Of a stretch of 64,000 nt of DNA, positions 11,581 to 24,727 are shown one piece after another. Source of the stretch: Calendula officinalis (Eukaryota; Streptophyta; Magnoliopsida; Asterales; Asteraceae); contig OY970828.1 of the NCBI GenBank assembly GCA_963853835.1, positions 79,501 to 143,500 on the forward strand, given 5' to 3'. Numbering within the stretch: position 1 is the first letter of the stretch; every line of letters starts with the position of its first letter. Both the position numbers and the translations under genes were made by a program. The notes under the pieces are model-generated. The model saw only the letters and a list, made by a program, of their open reading frames with translations. It was not told where the DNA came from and searched no databases.

Positions 11581-12596
11581 GTAAAACCGTCAACGGTGTT
11601 AAGGTTGATCCATGCGAGATTAACGTAATTTAATATTCGGTCCCTTTACTTATGTTTATCGCCTACATAGACCCCTCGAAGTAGACGATTTTATAGTTGA
11701 TTTAATAATCTGATACTACTTATACAAAGGAAAATATATTTTTATTTAATGAAAATCATAAGGAAATTGTTCTGTAAGGAAATTTTATATTTATTCAATA
11801 TGAAACAATGATCATATTCATTTAATATTTGGAAATTTGAAATATACTGTATTATAATAGAGCCTTTCATTAACAAGAGTCTTTATTTATTTTTCAGTCA
11901 ATGAATCACTAGATCCTAGCAGAAAACTCTGTTTTAAGGAAACGATGTTTGGTTCCGAATCTTGAATTATGATATGTATATATGGTTTCCATATAAGCCT
12001 CTTTAATTATTTTTAGTCCATCTGTTGTTTTGTTAAAAGCAAACTAAGCATAGTGAATCGGGTCAAATTGTGTAACTTGGTTTCAATAATCCATAACAAT
12101 GACTATTACTATTATTTAATCGTTTATGAAATTAGAGAAAAAGAACACAAGGGCAACATATTCATCGCATACAAAATTCCGTGAACAAATAGAAAAGCTC
12201 CTTGAGCAAATCATCTCCGTTTATAAAACTCTACTCTTGAATGAAAATGCGACTGGAATTCGATTGTTCCACCTGCATTATTGTTTACTGCAACTACCTG
12301 CACCAAACATATACTCAATTTCAAAACCACCTTATTCTAAACATTATAGTATAATCATATTTTACAAGTTACCATTTATACCAAAAACTTACCCATCTTG
12401 ACCCCCATCCAACCCACCAATTTTGCTACCTTTAACATATAATATAAACATACCTGAGCACCGAGAGAAATGACAGGTTAAAAGGGGTGATTTTCTTTAC
12501 AGTCTACATTTAATAAAAAAAAAATATAAACATCGTATTATCAATTAAACCGGATAATAATATTAATCTCCTCTCAGCTTACTTGTGATACAAGTC
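11581..12596. other. Intergenic stretch between PARN 3' end and ROS1-like 5' end
   Basis: Promoter-side DNA of the ROS1-like gene. AT-rich. A 91-codon plus-strand open frame at 12126-12401 has no recognisable domain and is not called. No defined repeat seen. Confidence 0.5.
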
Positions 12597-15199
12597 TCAG
12601 CAGGATATCACCTCTAGTATTTCTCCTCTGCTCCCACCTGATGAAGACTTTATCGTATCTGCTTTCTCCATTTCAATTAAAGATTCTGAATTATCATTTT
12701 CACTTTTGGTATTTAAATTAACACCAACAGATTCAGCTTGATCAGCAAACAAAACCTTTGAAAAAGGTGAGCTACAAATTTCTTTGTAAGCCTCGTAACA
12801 AGCTGCACGAGTGTGCCCGCCTTCTAGAAGCTCTGAAAGAGGGTGCAAAACGTAAATTGCATCCTTCTTCTTCTTCTCTATGCTTAGTTTCAGTTCCAAA
12901 AATTCAGAAACTAATTCTGGCTTACTAAATTGAACAAACACAGCTGTCTTATCCAAATGGTAAACAGATGTAACTGAAGTCACCCCAAAAACTTTACATA
13001 AACATTCTTTTATTTGTCTTGCCTTGAGTTCAGATGGAAATCCCCAAATTACGACAATATTTGGAAACAAAATATTTTGTTGTTTGATTTTGAATGATGA
13101 AGAATCTGTTGTAGTTTGACCAGTTTTTAGGTCAACTATGTCTCCACTACTCCAACTGAGATATAGAAGATTAATGTATTTTTGAAGTTTTCCTTCTTCC
13201 TTTAAGTGACAGGTGAAATCAATATCAAGATAATTGCATGCTTGTGCAAAAATGCAGCCTGTCATGAAAGCATCATAACCAGCTTCATGTTTGGCTCCAG
13301 AGTTCCAATTTGATGATCTGCAAATTCAGATCAATGTATTTATTTTTTAAATAAAAAATATAGAAAAAAAGCATGCATACCTCATATCATCCACTTGAAC
13401 CTCGACTGAAACAGAAGAATTATGAGGTGAATCAACACCAGAAGCAATATGTGGACACATGATGGCAAAAGCTTTGGCAAGTGATGTGCTACTTTTTTTC
13501 ATTTTTAATTGCAATGTTTGATTAGCATTCAGCAGAATTTTTGTGTCAATTATGTTTGGGAAGTTTTTCTGAACCAATTTTACATATTCCTCAAGATTTG
13601 GAGGAAGGGGCCCCACAAATTTCTTACATACTTGTGCAATATCTGTTTCATATAAAACCAAAAAATTAGTGGTGTAGAAATTGAATCAAATGTTAAAGAA
13701 AAAGTTATTCCTACCAAGAAAGCAATTGTGTCCAACAATCAACTTTTGTTCAGAAGAAAGAAGATCAATCACATGCCTGAACCCAATCGCACCTTCAATT
13801 TTCATCTCTGCTTCCTTTAAACGGCTTTCTTTAACCTCTTTCTGCACACAATTTATAAATAAATAATCATATCAAGTTTTATTTAAACACACACATATAT
13901 ACACACAAGTCTTACCATAAGTAAATTTCGGTCCATTTCAGAGTTTGTGTAGACGATAAATTGTTGAAAGCATGAACCAGCATATACATAGATGTAAGCT
14001 AAATCTTTAAAGCTCTTTTCTACAACCTGCACAGTACCAATATTAAGTATTCCCTCTGCTCAAATTTATTTTTAATAAAATGATTAAGAAGCATGGCCAA
14101 ATTATACTTGAAGATTATATAAATAAAAACATTACCGACTTAATCAACCTTAGTTGGCGGGAAGTAAATCCATTCAATTTAATAGCTGGACGCATCTTAA
14201 AGAATACGGTCTCAAACTGGTCATTATGTTTTTCATGAGATCTGATGGACCCACACTGTAACAGATCATCATGCCATTCACTGATTTTGTTCTTCATTCT
14301 CTCCACAAAAAGAATATCTGCCATTCTCACCAGTGGAATATCTTTAGCTACACCTGATAACTCATCTTCATGTGTTGAGTGTAATTGTAATCTAGCTTCA
14401 TCTTCTAGTGCTCTGGATAAATAAGATATTCCTGAGTTTATCCAAAGTTGTAAAACTTTAGAAAAAACCAGCAGAGCACTCATAATTTAATGAATATAAT
14501 ACCTTCTTTTACACACACATTGAAGTCAAACTGATACTTTGCCAGGAAATCAATTGAAGAAGTCTGGCACAAAAACTCATAAGATGCATCATCACCTCCA
14601 ATTTCTTGACGTGGAAATATGAAAAAGTTGTGCCTAACAAAAACAGTGTCAAGCTAAATACTAACATGATCTTCACAAGGCCAGCATAATAAAATCCAAA
14701 TTCCAGATCAAATTATAAAGTTCTAGTCGTATATATTTTGATGACTTGTACTGATTTTGGTACTTCCTTGCTGAAAAATCACATCTATACAATGTTTATT
14801 AAAAAATGGGAATGTAAAGTTAAGTGTAAAGTAACAGACTAACGGGTGGGCAATGAAGGACTGCTTGGTTGAGTCCCATCGAAAGGGGCAGACTCCAAAC
14901 TGAACAACGGCAAACTTCTCAGCTGAGTCCTTCACTTTGAGGTAACGGACGTCAAATCTGTCAAACTCAAATGATTCTCTCCAAGGTGCGCTGGTGACAC
15001 CTGTCATTTCTAGGTCAATTGACACGAAATCGGAGTCTCTGACATGACGCTGAAGATCGGCCAGAGACGAATTGAAGTTTGATTTTGTAACATTTTTTAT
15101 GGCAAAACTGGTAGAAGCAGAGGAGAAGGTAGCGCGAGCAGAAGAAGGAATTAGGGCTAGGGTTTTAGATAGTGCCCTAACCATGAAACGTTGCTTCAT
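12597..15199 (-). CDS. PARN: Poly(A)-specific ribonuclease PARN (AHG2-like), organelle-targeted type
   Basis: DEDD 3'-5' exonuclease that removes poly(A); in Arabidopsis AHG2 acts on mitochondrial poly(A) status. First exon 14844-15199 begins at ATG 15199 (a second ATG is at 15184) and gives a Ser/Arg/Ala-rich presequence followed by VSIDLEMTGVTSAPWRESFE, which holds the first Asp and Glu of the active site. Later exons give NFFIFPRQEI, the R3H-like middle part, FRHVIDLLSSEQKLIVGHNC followed across a splice by the third acidic residue in DIAQVCKKFVGPLP, and HEAGYDAFMTGCIFAQ with the fourth. The last exon ends at TGA 12597. All four catalytic acidic residues are present and junction phases agree where checked, so the gene looks functional. 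Neighbouring genes face the same way. Confidence 0.93.
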
Positions 15200-16099
15200 A
15201 ACAGTCACCAGTTGTTCATGGACCTGATTCTGGAAGAAGTAGCAGATGAAATTACTGATTTTGAGCAATTACAATTACGATTACAAATACAAACAGAGCA
15301 GATTGCAAATACTCTCTCCTCTCCGTCCCAAAAAAAATTCTCATTTCATTGGACACAAGTTTTTATGTAATACTCCGTACTTAGTAGTAGGGTAATTGGT
15401 AATAGTTTTGATTAAAATATAAGATTGATTTAGAGAGAGAAAAATAGTTATTGGATGGTTAATGATGGGTCCTTAGTTTTAATAGTATTTTATTATGTAG
15501 AGCCCATCAAGTGTATGAAATGGGAAATTTTTTGTGGGATAAAAATATAAGATGAAATGAGAAATTTTTTGTGGGACGGAGGGAGTAATGGAGAAGAAGA
15601 TGTCTAGGGTTTTTACGTCGCGTTCTCGTCTGTATAATCAGATTTTGGAGAATGGAGGAGATACAAGAAAAAAAAAATAAAAAATATTTTTAGAGGGAAA
15701 ATATTGAGCCAAAAAATAAAAAATAAAAAAATCGTCTTTTACTTGTCATGATTTATAAACAACGTTATTAAGAGTTATTTAAATTTGTGTTATGAAAAAT
15801 GCATTTAATTTTATATATAACTTCCTACCGTGTGAACTCATGTTTAATGTATTGTTAAACACAAGACGTTTCATCATCATGAAACAGAGACACACCACCA
15901 CCACCATTAACTAATTAATCTTATAAAAATAGATAAATAATTATACTGATAAACAATTAAGTGTTTTTTAATTAAATAAATAGATACTAATGATAATTTT
16001 ACTAAATTAACATTCTTCTACCACTAGATGATTGAATTGAAGTTGGTTATCAAAATCGATAATCGGTTTGTCCAGCATGCTAATCAATCCTCTTGATAG
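15200..16099. other. Intergenic stretch with one MITE
   Basis: Contains the Stowaway-like element at 15310-15587. The rest is AT-rich with no supported gene; it separates the PARN start from the RsmB 3' end. Confidence 0.5.
15310..15587. mobile_element. Stowaway-like MITE upstream of PARN
   Basis: Terminal inverted repeats TACTC..CCGTCCCAAAAAAAATTCTCATTTCAT at left and the complement ending GGGACGGAGGGAGTA at right, both starting or ending in TA. The left copy has a small duplication (CTCTCCTCTCC). About 278 bp, no coding capacity. It lies about 110 bp upstream of the PARN start codon. Confidence 0.85.
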
Positions 16100-18645
16100 C
16101 TAATTGAATGAAGAAGAACGAATGAGGCGTGCTGCAAAAGCCCCATCAAGACAATGTTTCACAGGGGTAGACATATAGTAACCCTTTTCTGTTATAAATT
16201 CACCCGATATGTACTTTTCTGCAGAATCTATGCTGTATTCCTGCTAACATAAACAATATTACTATTATTATATAACACAATTTAAAATATTTATTATTGT
16301 TTTTGTACTTGATGCCTCAGAAGAAATGCAGCCACCCTATCTTCATTCTCTTCAGGATCAATTGAGCATGTGCTGTATACTAGCACTCCACCAGGTTTAA
16401 CCAACCTGCAACATGTCGGGTCAAATCACCTACTTCAACTTTTGTTTGGTCAATTTTGATCACAAAAATCAATCTCTTAAAACAATAATCCATTTTTTCA
16501 ATAAAACAATTGTGACACCTCAGTATACACGTTTAAAGTGTTTTTTATAAATTGAATTTTTAAATTTTATGCGACCCATTACTATTAGTAACATATAACC
16601 AGATCGACCCGTTCTCACATAAACGGGGGGTCATTAGTGATCATCTTTTTACTTAAATATGGAGTCCAACTCACATGGAAGCTGCATCAAGAAGTTCATC
16701 TTGCAAAATTTTAAGTTCTTCCATATCTTCTGACTTTCTATTCCACCTTAAATCTGCTCTCTGCAAACTTATAATGTCTCAAAAGTTTCCCAACATATAT
16801 TTTTAATGAAAAACCTCCTAAATTATTTTATTAAAACAAAGTAAGATTATTTTATAAATCGTGTAATTTTTGTAATCATATTAAATATACAACTTATTAT
16901 TAAAAGAAAAACTGATAATGACTCTCGCGTCAACCCATACCCATTTTGCCACTGAATACCTTGGAAAGAACACCAAGTCCAGAACATGGAGCATCCAACA
17001 ACACTTTATCATAGGCCACACTGTTATTCTCCTGATATATGAAGAAAAAAATGATTTAAATTAATAAAATAAATTATTTTAAAAAGGTGGCTCACAGGAA
17101 ATGTACGAAGATCTGCATGAACAGTAGTGATGACATCATCAAGTTGCTGCAATTTGGCTGTCTCTTTGAGGATCCTTAATCGTCCTTTATTTATGTCAAT
17201 TGCAGTTACCATGCCTGCATTCCATAAAGAATATACTCATATAATAATAACATATATATTGAATCGTTCATCTTACCTTGGCCATTCAAACGGGCCGCCA
17301 TGAAGAGGGTCTTCCCTCCTGGAGCAGCACAACAGTCGATTATGGTCTCTCCAGGTTGCGGGTCAACTATGGAAACCACCAAACCTGACCCCAAATTTAT
17401 CATCATTACCAATATAATTTTTGTATTAAAACACAATGTGGTCTAAAATTCTAGATAAAACGGAAGTTGGGGTGAATCTTGAATACCTGCGCTCTCGTCT
17501 TGAACAGAACACAAACCTTGTTTTAGTAGCCCATCTTGAATTATACTCTGTAATGATTATATCAAACGGGTTAGGTGGATTGACTTGACCCGTTTATGAC
17601 CCGAATCTGACAGCTGGGATACCTGCATTCCGGTGCTGATACGGACAAAATCATCAAGGTGGGGAGAGACCTCATAGGGAACATTTAATGTTTCAAGTCG
17701 TGACACAAGATCTGATCGTGTAAAACCTTTTCCTTTATTTGCCCTGAAATAAATAAATAATTCATCTATATATGTATAATAAGATTTATATAAAAAAGAT
17801 GGAATAAAAACCTCAAACTAAAACTAGGATCTTTGTTATTCCACATCATCAGCTTAATAGTTTCTTCACGTCCAAGGTATTTTATCCAACGCCTCACCAT
17901 CCACTACATACATTTTTTAAAAAAAGTTTTTAGCAGCAACTGGACACTTTTACCCCTAAATTGGTCGAATGGGTTTTATTTTAAACTTACAACTGGATGA
18001 GAATAAAGAGTAGCAAGAGCACGTGCTTGTGCACGGTCATCACCTTCGAGTTCAGGCGAGGGAAGACAGTTACTTTCCTACATATGCCAACAATTTACAC
18101 AAAACTTTTTGCTACCACTGAATTCACCATAAAATAAAAAATTATTAAAAAACAAATCCTTGTGAAATTTAAACCTTAAGTGAGACAAGCTTCCTCAGGA
18201 TCCCATTGACCATGTTACCAGCCCCCGGTCTAAGGGCTATTTTTGCAAGCTGTACATTCTGCATTTACACATTCAGTTAAGCAAATTACAACCTACTTTC
18301 AGAAATGAAATGAATGGACATATGATATAGTTAATAATATTACCTCATCTACAACAGCATATGAAGGGACCTCGAGCTTTACAATCTCATAGAATCCAAT
18401 CCGAAGAATCTATAAATTGAAACTTTTGGAGTTAGTTAAGATTTAAAAAGCAAAGTAAAAAACAAAGCAGTAAATGTACCTGTAATAGTAAAGGCTCCAT
18501 ACGACTATACACATTTGGATCATGGCATAATGACAAAATTAAATAGTCAAGATATTTTCTCCAACGAATTGTACCTCCAACAATGTCTGTTACCTACAGA
18601 TATATTCCAAATTAATGTTACAAAAAAGATAGGATTTACTAAGGG

Positions 18646-18737
<92 letters not shown>

Positions 18738-19621
18738 GGGAGTTTGAGTAAGAGAAAGACCAATCTGAGATCTCTATCATCCAAATCTCGGGTGCAAAAA
18801 CCAAGAGTTCTTTCAACATATCCCATCTCATTATCACCTGACCCTTTCCCTTTCTCGTTTAAAAGGTCAGCAAATGCACCACCAAACTCTATCCTCATTA
18901 ATCTTACTGCGGACACTTCATAATTGTAAACAAAAATTAATTAAAACCTTTTAGCTGAATCAAACAACTAGGCTAACTAAAACATATATCATCCATCTAC
19001 CCATTGTCTCTTTTTTCTTTCTATTTTCAATAGAAATTCAAAAAACGCCTAACCCAAATTAAATGGGTCGAGATTGTGATGGTTGGTTTGGATTAGCTTA
19101 ACAGTTTAAGTTTATTTGCCAAAATTCTCCTCAATCGTAGCTTCTAAAAAGAGGTTATTAAGCTAATAAAGTCAAACAATTACTTGGGTGTTTAAAAAGG
19201 TTGTGTTTTGATTGCCCAATGAGCTAATAATAAGGTTACCCAAACACCCTACACATGACCCATTTCAGCTTGCAGAACAAAGATTACATTTTTACCAGCT
19301 CTATGAGGTGAAATTTCCAGATTCAGCTTCTGGGGTTTGCGTTCTTGATGAAAAGAACCTATAAATATCATCAATTGCGAGTAAACACATGGGAAAACGG
19401 ATTAAATATTTCGATAAACTTTTAGCATAAAATAAGTGGATATAAGCTTGATGGGTACTGTGAAGTATGGGTAAAAATTCAATCTTGTGGGCCAAAGCAA
19501 GATTACCTTTTCTGAATGTTGTAGTTCTTGAACTTGATTCTCCAAACTTCAATGAGTAATCTTTATGCTTCTTTTCTGCTAAACAGCAGACTTGAACGGA
19601 AGGCAATTGAAGTATTGTCAT
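16100..19621 (-). CDS. RsmB-family rRNA (cytosine-C5) methyltransferase, NusB + NOL1/NOP2/Sun domains, probably plastid
   Basis: Methylates a cytosine of small-subunit rRNA using S-adenosylmethionine. It is split into about 15 short exons from ATG 19621 to TAG 16100. The N-terminus lacks homology and could be a transit peptide. Then LEISPHRAVSAVRLMRIEFG and the NusB-like domain (DRDLRL, VTDIVGGTIRWRKYL, LRIGFYEIVKLEVPSYAVVD, RPGAGNMVNGILRKL). The methyltransferase part holds the SAM site DCCAAPGGKT, AIDINKGRL, the motif IV Cys in LLDAPCSGLGVLSK, and the motif VI Cys in VYSTCSIDPEENEDRVA. It ends KHCLDGAFAARLIRSSSFN. Both catalytic cysteines are present and all exon joins keep frame, so it should be active. 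More than half of intron 3 is a TA microsatellite. Confidence 0.94.
18649..18736. repeat. (TA)44 microsatellite in intron of the RsmB-like gene
   Basis: An uninterrupted run of 44 TA units. It makes up 88 of the 167 bases of the intron at 18594-18760 and ends 22 bases from the splice donor at 18760. Confidence 0.97.
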
Positions 19622-19798
19622 TACAAGTTATGGTTAACAGGAATCGGATTTGGGTTTTTCTGTTTCTTGAATTGAGGGCTTAAGTAGATAGAGTTTCGGA
19701 AGTGGTCCTTGCATTATTTCATAATGTTCGATTTTAGTTATCAACTTTTGATTGCTCACGTTTCCAATCCAAAGTTTGTATCTTGTGTGTGTAAAGAA

Positions 19799-20513
19799 TA
19801 GTGATGCCAACGGGTGCGGGTAGTAGCGGGTACTGCAAAACCCGTACCCGCACCCGCACTCCAATCCCCATACCCGTACCCGCCCGCATCCGCGTAATCC
19901 CCATACCCGTACCCGCCCGCATCCGCGTAATCCCCAACGGGTTCGGGTAGAAAAATCCCCGCGCGGGTACGGTAACCCGATGGGTATTTGTACAAAAGTT
20001 CAAGAAAAAAAATAATATTAAACACAACACATGTGGTTGGTAACTTTAATACACACATACATGCATCTATGTTGATTGATAATACTAACTTTCTATGTGG
20101 AGGGTATATACTTTTATAGATGGAAAAGTTTGTTTATGAGTTGTATTCTAGCAATGTGAGATCTTATTTTCTTTGTTGTTGTTCCACATTGCTTTTTGAA
20201 AGAACAAATCATGTAGAATTGCCCTATATAAAAGGAAGGGCATAGATAAATAAAAATAACATTTTGTCTTAGTAAGTAATATGTAATATACATAGTATTT
20301 GTACATAAAAAATGTAATATATATATATACATACATATATTCGGGTATAAAACGGTGCGGGTAGAGGAATACCCGTACCCGACCCGCACCCGCTTCGGGT
20401 GTAAAAATTAATACCCGTCCCCGCCCCATTACCCGTTTAAGCGGGTAATACCCGCCCCGTTAGGGTCGGGTACCCGCGGGTACCCGAATCCGCGGATAAA
20501 ATTGGCATCTCTA
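19799..20513. mobile_element. Non-autonomous hAT element rich in GGGTACCCG words, perfect 8-bp target duplication
   Basis: Ends TAGTGATGCCAA and (complement) TAGAGATGCCAA fit the hAT consensus. GTAAAGAA flanks it exactly at 19791-19798 and 20514-20521. Both subterminal parts (19810-19985 and 20350-20500) are crowded with CCCGTACCCGC / GCGGGTA words, including a 48-bp direct repeat near 19865-19935. The middle (about 20000-20340) is unrelated AT-rich DNA. Length 715 bp; the frames through it are low complexity and not coding. Confidence 0.93.
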
Positions 20514-20521
20514 GTAAAGAA

Positions 20522-21395
20522 AGCATTATTATATTATTGTGTTATGTGATTGTTATGTAGCAATTAGAAGAGAAGGTTATATAAGCACTTTTATTAAATA
20601 AGAGAATATTTAGTAAACAATTTTAATAGTGTAAGGAGGTCAAGTGTAACTTTAGTAACAACCCACATGTTCAGTTGGGTAATCGTATGCGATCGTCTCC
20701 ATTGTAAGCCGCATTCTCTCTTTATGAAATCATTATGAACTTTTATGATAATTACTCTCTCTATTCTCTGTTACTTTCTCTCAATTGTTATTTTATAATC
20801 TCTCATCGTCGGAGTTGATTCTTCAATCATTCAATTCCCACGGTGTTAGGTTGAATCAACCATCGAACTCGTTTTCGGTCTTGATTCTATCACATATTGC
20901 TTTGATCTATAGTTTTATATGATGATGAATTACACAAACACTTTCTTGTCCATGGAAAAAAAACAATAATTAATGTGTTAACCATGGATTACATCTAACC
21001 CACCATTCATGAGTATATGATTGAAGATGTGACCTCTGCGACTTGCTTTTATGTAGATATTTGTGAATGGTATATGTAAATGCTACTGGAACTACGATGT
21101 AAATAAGGTCGTTGTAAAATCAAAACACAATGAACAATGATTTAAGTACCACGTGCTATAAAATAAAAAAAATAGCATTAATGAAGGTCGTTCAAATGGC
21201 TTATAATTTGTAATATTTTAGGTAATAAAAGATGGTAGACGTATAATCAAGAGTTGATGTATTATAAAAGGGTGAGGTGAAAGCCAGGAGACTTGTCCTC
21301 ATTAAAGAAAGTTGAATAAGTTACAACATACAGTTAAACATCACTGTCTTTTGTAATCCTAGGTATTGTATTGTATTGTTCATTTCTTTTCTTTA
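20522..21395. other. Intergenic stretch, possible decayed LTR
   Basis: Bases about 20545-20895 carry a TATA-like TTATATAAG, a run of CTCTCTATTCTCTG and an end TTCTATCACA, resembling a copia LTR. I could not find both ends or a target duplication, so this is only a possibility. No gene is seen. Confidence 0.3.
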
Positions 21396-23935
21396 TCATT
21401 GTTTATCACTAAACTTTTGGAATTCAGATTGTATAGTTTGTGCAATCTTTTCATCATCTGGATCAGGTTCAGGGAACGCAACATGAAATGATTTGTGTTT
21501 AATTGGGGCTGTTGGGGTTTCCATGGCTTCAGCTTGTTGGTTGATGTATTTATAGAGTTGTTGGTGAAACCCGTGGTCCAACGAGAAACAATTATCGTTT
21601 CTAGAATGTTTTGATGATCCTGATCCTTGTCTCTTACAAAAATGGGGCAGAGAATCATAATCCATTATCTGTTATTTCATGCAACACTGTTAAAAAGCTT
21701 AATTGCATGGTATAGCAACCAACTATCACTTTGTTGCTAATTTAGGTAAACTTGGTTAGAATACAAAACACTCTGATATTACCTTCAACAATTCATCCTT
21801 TCCGCAACCTGAAAGCACCTGAACTTTCTTCCTTGTTCTTTCTTGCAAAAGAGGCCTCACCACCTGCATCAAATTTTATTTTTATTCAAATTTACAACAA
21901 CAAAAAAAAAAAACAATAAATTTAAATGACGGTATGATGAACCTTCCAGCATGCTGAAAATATGTATGGAGCGTTGACAATGTAGTAGGTGTCACTCTTT
22001 TCTGGATAATTCAAATCATCAATGCTAGATATAACCGTCAATAACTGCAATAAATTAGATGATCACAATCAACTGTTCCCAGAATGTTAATAATTTTGTT
22101 CAAATCTGTTTCCAAATACTATTGCTGTCCCATGAAATGGCAACATTTCCGTTTTTGGAATTCATTATGTATTTACTCATTGTGATCTTTATGAAAAGGT
22201 TGATTAATATTGATGGAATACCGAGTATTATAGGAACCAATGATAACCAATAAAAGTACCTTAAGTTGACTGAGTTGTGAAAATTTAAGCCCGCTCATAT
22301 CAAGAACCTTGACACACGTGCTAATATGCCGCTCAAACTTCTTAGTTGCATCTGGCTATAAAAAATTGAAAATAAATAAATAAGCACTATAGTAGAAAAT
22401 CTAATCATAATTGGATACTTACCAATATTATCCGGTCTCTATACTCATTTATTTGGATGTGCGATTGAACATAGTAATGAATCTAAAATGGAAGAAAATT
22501 ATAGTGTATATGTAATTATATAAAAATAAAAGTTAATGCAACGATTACTATAAACTCGTGAAATTCTTACAGATGCTTTATCATATGTGCTGAGTCCCAC
22601 ACCAACAGCAATAACAGGTCGCCCCTTCGACAAGAAACCAGATAAAGATCACATTGCTTAAATAGCATAAATTATTTATAACAAAAGTCGTGTTTTATGT
22701 TTTTTTAGATTAACTTCGGAGTGAAGAAATAAATATAAGCCAATTATTTGGAGCTTAGGGAGTACCTCTTTTGTAAAACCTGACATTCCTATAAGCTGTG
22801 AATCACGGACTCCTCTATACAAGTCAACTGGTACGATCGGTTTCTGTAAAATTAAAACAAATTTGTGGCAATAATATAAGTGACGGCAACCGCATATCAC
22901 GTGAAAAAAAATCACGCGTTATTCAATATTTTGCATTAAATTACCACGTTTCTTCCAGGACAACCATGAATATTTCCATTTAAAACCACATGTTAATTTC
23001 AAAAAAATTGTTTTTTTTAACATCCATAATTGCAAATGGCAAACTCACCGACAATATATTATCGATCTCATTTTCTATCCTCCAATTTAAGCAGTCGACA
23101 AGCTGAAAAAAAAAAAACATTTCAATTTAGGAATCTAAAGAAAGAACAGATAATTTTTAACGAATGAATCGAGCTAACCATTTTGTGGGCTTTTGGAACA
23201 TTCCCGTCTCTTGCTTTTAGAAACCGAACCAAAGCCTCAGTTGGATATCCTTGATGTAAAGTCTGGAAATTAGCAGCCATTTCCATTTTTTTAGTCTTTT
23301 ATGCATGATATATGAATCACATAGACATTTATTTTTATTCCGGTATCGATTGATTTCTACAGCCATATCAGTTACTACGTTTAAAGATGTCTGCTTTGAT
23401 CAAAAATCGGGTACAGATTTGTAGTTCAAACATCATAAGACCTAAGAGGCTGTATAAATAGTATATTTAAGATAGTAAAACAAGTCCTTAATAAAACAAA
23501 GATATCATTTTTTTTAGCTAGAAAAAAAAAAGGATTCAACTTGGAAGTTGATTCGGATTACAATTTGATATCTATGATTCATTTGACCAAAAAGTCTACA
23601 ATGTTGACTTCTGATTTAAATAAAGTGATTCGATCAGATCAAGCAGAAAACGATTAAGAATGAGCAATTGAAATCACATGATTCAGATCCATCACAAACA
23701 AATAGAAACTGAAACGGAGGAAACATTAACCTGAAAGGTATCGTTGAGTGGCTCGTCAACTGAAACAACAAATAAAAAAAACAAGTGAGAATGTCGGCAG
23801 AGGTGTAGATCACATCAAATGAAGATAATGAATCGAATAAAGATGCAAGGGAAATTAGGGTTTTAGATGGAATAACCGACTTGATTGAATCAGATTCTGG
23901 AATTGCTTTATCATATCCTGCGATATGATCACCAT
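21396..23935 (-). CDS. SEC14-like phosphatidylinositol transfer protein (CRAL-TRIO), complete
   Basis: Predicted soluble lipid-binding protein that presents phosphoinositides at membranes. Eleven exons from ATG 23935 (MVIISQDMIKQFQNLIQ) to TGA 21396. CRAL-TRIO N part: GYPTEALVRFLKARDGNVPK (23180-23263) and LVDCLNWRIENEIDNILS (23050-23103). Lipid-binding domain: KPIVPVDLYRGVRDSQLIG, GRPVIAVGVGLSTYDKAS, HYYVQSHIQINEYRD, ISTCVKVLDMSGLKFSQLSQ, IDDLNYPEKSDTYYIVNAPY, IFSACWKVVRPLLQERTRKK, VQVLSGCGKDELLK. The last exon gives MDYDSLPHFCKRQGSGSSKH and a variable tail. Exon joins keep frame. One oddity: the usual Trp of the motif KAREWNV is Gly here (KARDGNV). Confidence 0.93.
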
Positions 23936-24367
23936 TTTGTGGAGCCAGGCTGCTTCGATTTCCTAAATCTAACAAAAATAGTTTATTTATACGAAATCAG
24001 TGGCTACATTTATGAATCCACCAGCTCTGTTTATGAATGAAACGAAGCGGTGATGGAAAGGGGAAACTCGGTTGGCAGCTATACACTGTATAATATACTC
24101 CGTATATAAAAGTGTTACTCATACTCTATGTAACAATATAAAAAGCAAATAACAACAGATCAAAATTTATGTGTTAAACAATTATCAGATGATTAAAAAT
24201 AATTCAAAAATAACTAAGCTAATAATTAAGTTAAGTATGTTATGAACAAAATTTGGTTACCGGAAAACCCCATTATAACAGTTAGTGTTAATAGTTAGTG
24301 TCCAAATACAGTTTACAAAACACAATAATAATTTAAAATATAGTTTACCAGAACATTTAAAATACTT

Positions 24368-24607
24368 ATTTCTTTTCAAAATGAGTGATACATATAGGGT
24401 TTCACAATTTTTGAAAAAACTGTGATCACTATTAAATTATACAGTATTAAATTGGATAGTTAGTGGACTCACACATTTTGATTGGAGTGTTTTAGTGACG
24501 TTTAAAAATTAAAGATAAATGAGATAGTTAGTGAATTTGAATCTCTTTACCTTTTAATAAATATGTTAAGTTTTTAAAATTTATCACCTATTTTGAAATG
24601 AAAAAAT
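24368..24607. mobile_element. Decayed Stowaway-like MITE
   Basis: Inverted ends CTTATTTCTTTTCAAAATGA and (complement) TTTTTCATTTCAAAATAGGT match over about 24 bp with several mismatches. Same general type as the element at 1476-1788. Confidence 0.6.
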
Positions 24608-24653
24608 TACACTAAATAGGGTTTGGGTAAATAAAAAAAGTTTTTAATAAACC

Positions 24654-24658
<5 letters not shown>

Positions 24659-24726
<68 letters not shown>
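24659..24726. repeat. (TA)34 microsatellite
   Basis: An uninterrupted TA run, intergenic. Confidence 0.97.

Positions 24727-24727
<1 letters not shown>

Noticed and set aside
12126..12401. 91-codon plus-strand frame
   Set aside because: No domain, AT-driven composition, no splice partner, and it lies in a spacer.
18515..18916. Open frames with long Tyr-Ile repeats on both strands
   Set aside because: Produced by the (TA)44 microsatellite; only the part at 18761-18916 is a real exon of the RsmB-like gene.
19734..20058. Frames with GITRMRAGTGMG-type repeats
   Set aside because: They are the repeated CCCGTACCCGC arms of the hAT element, low complexity.
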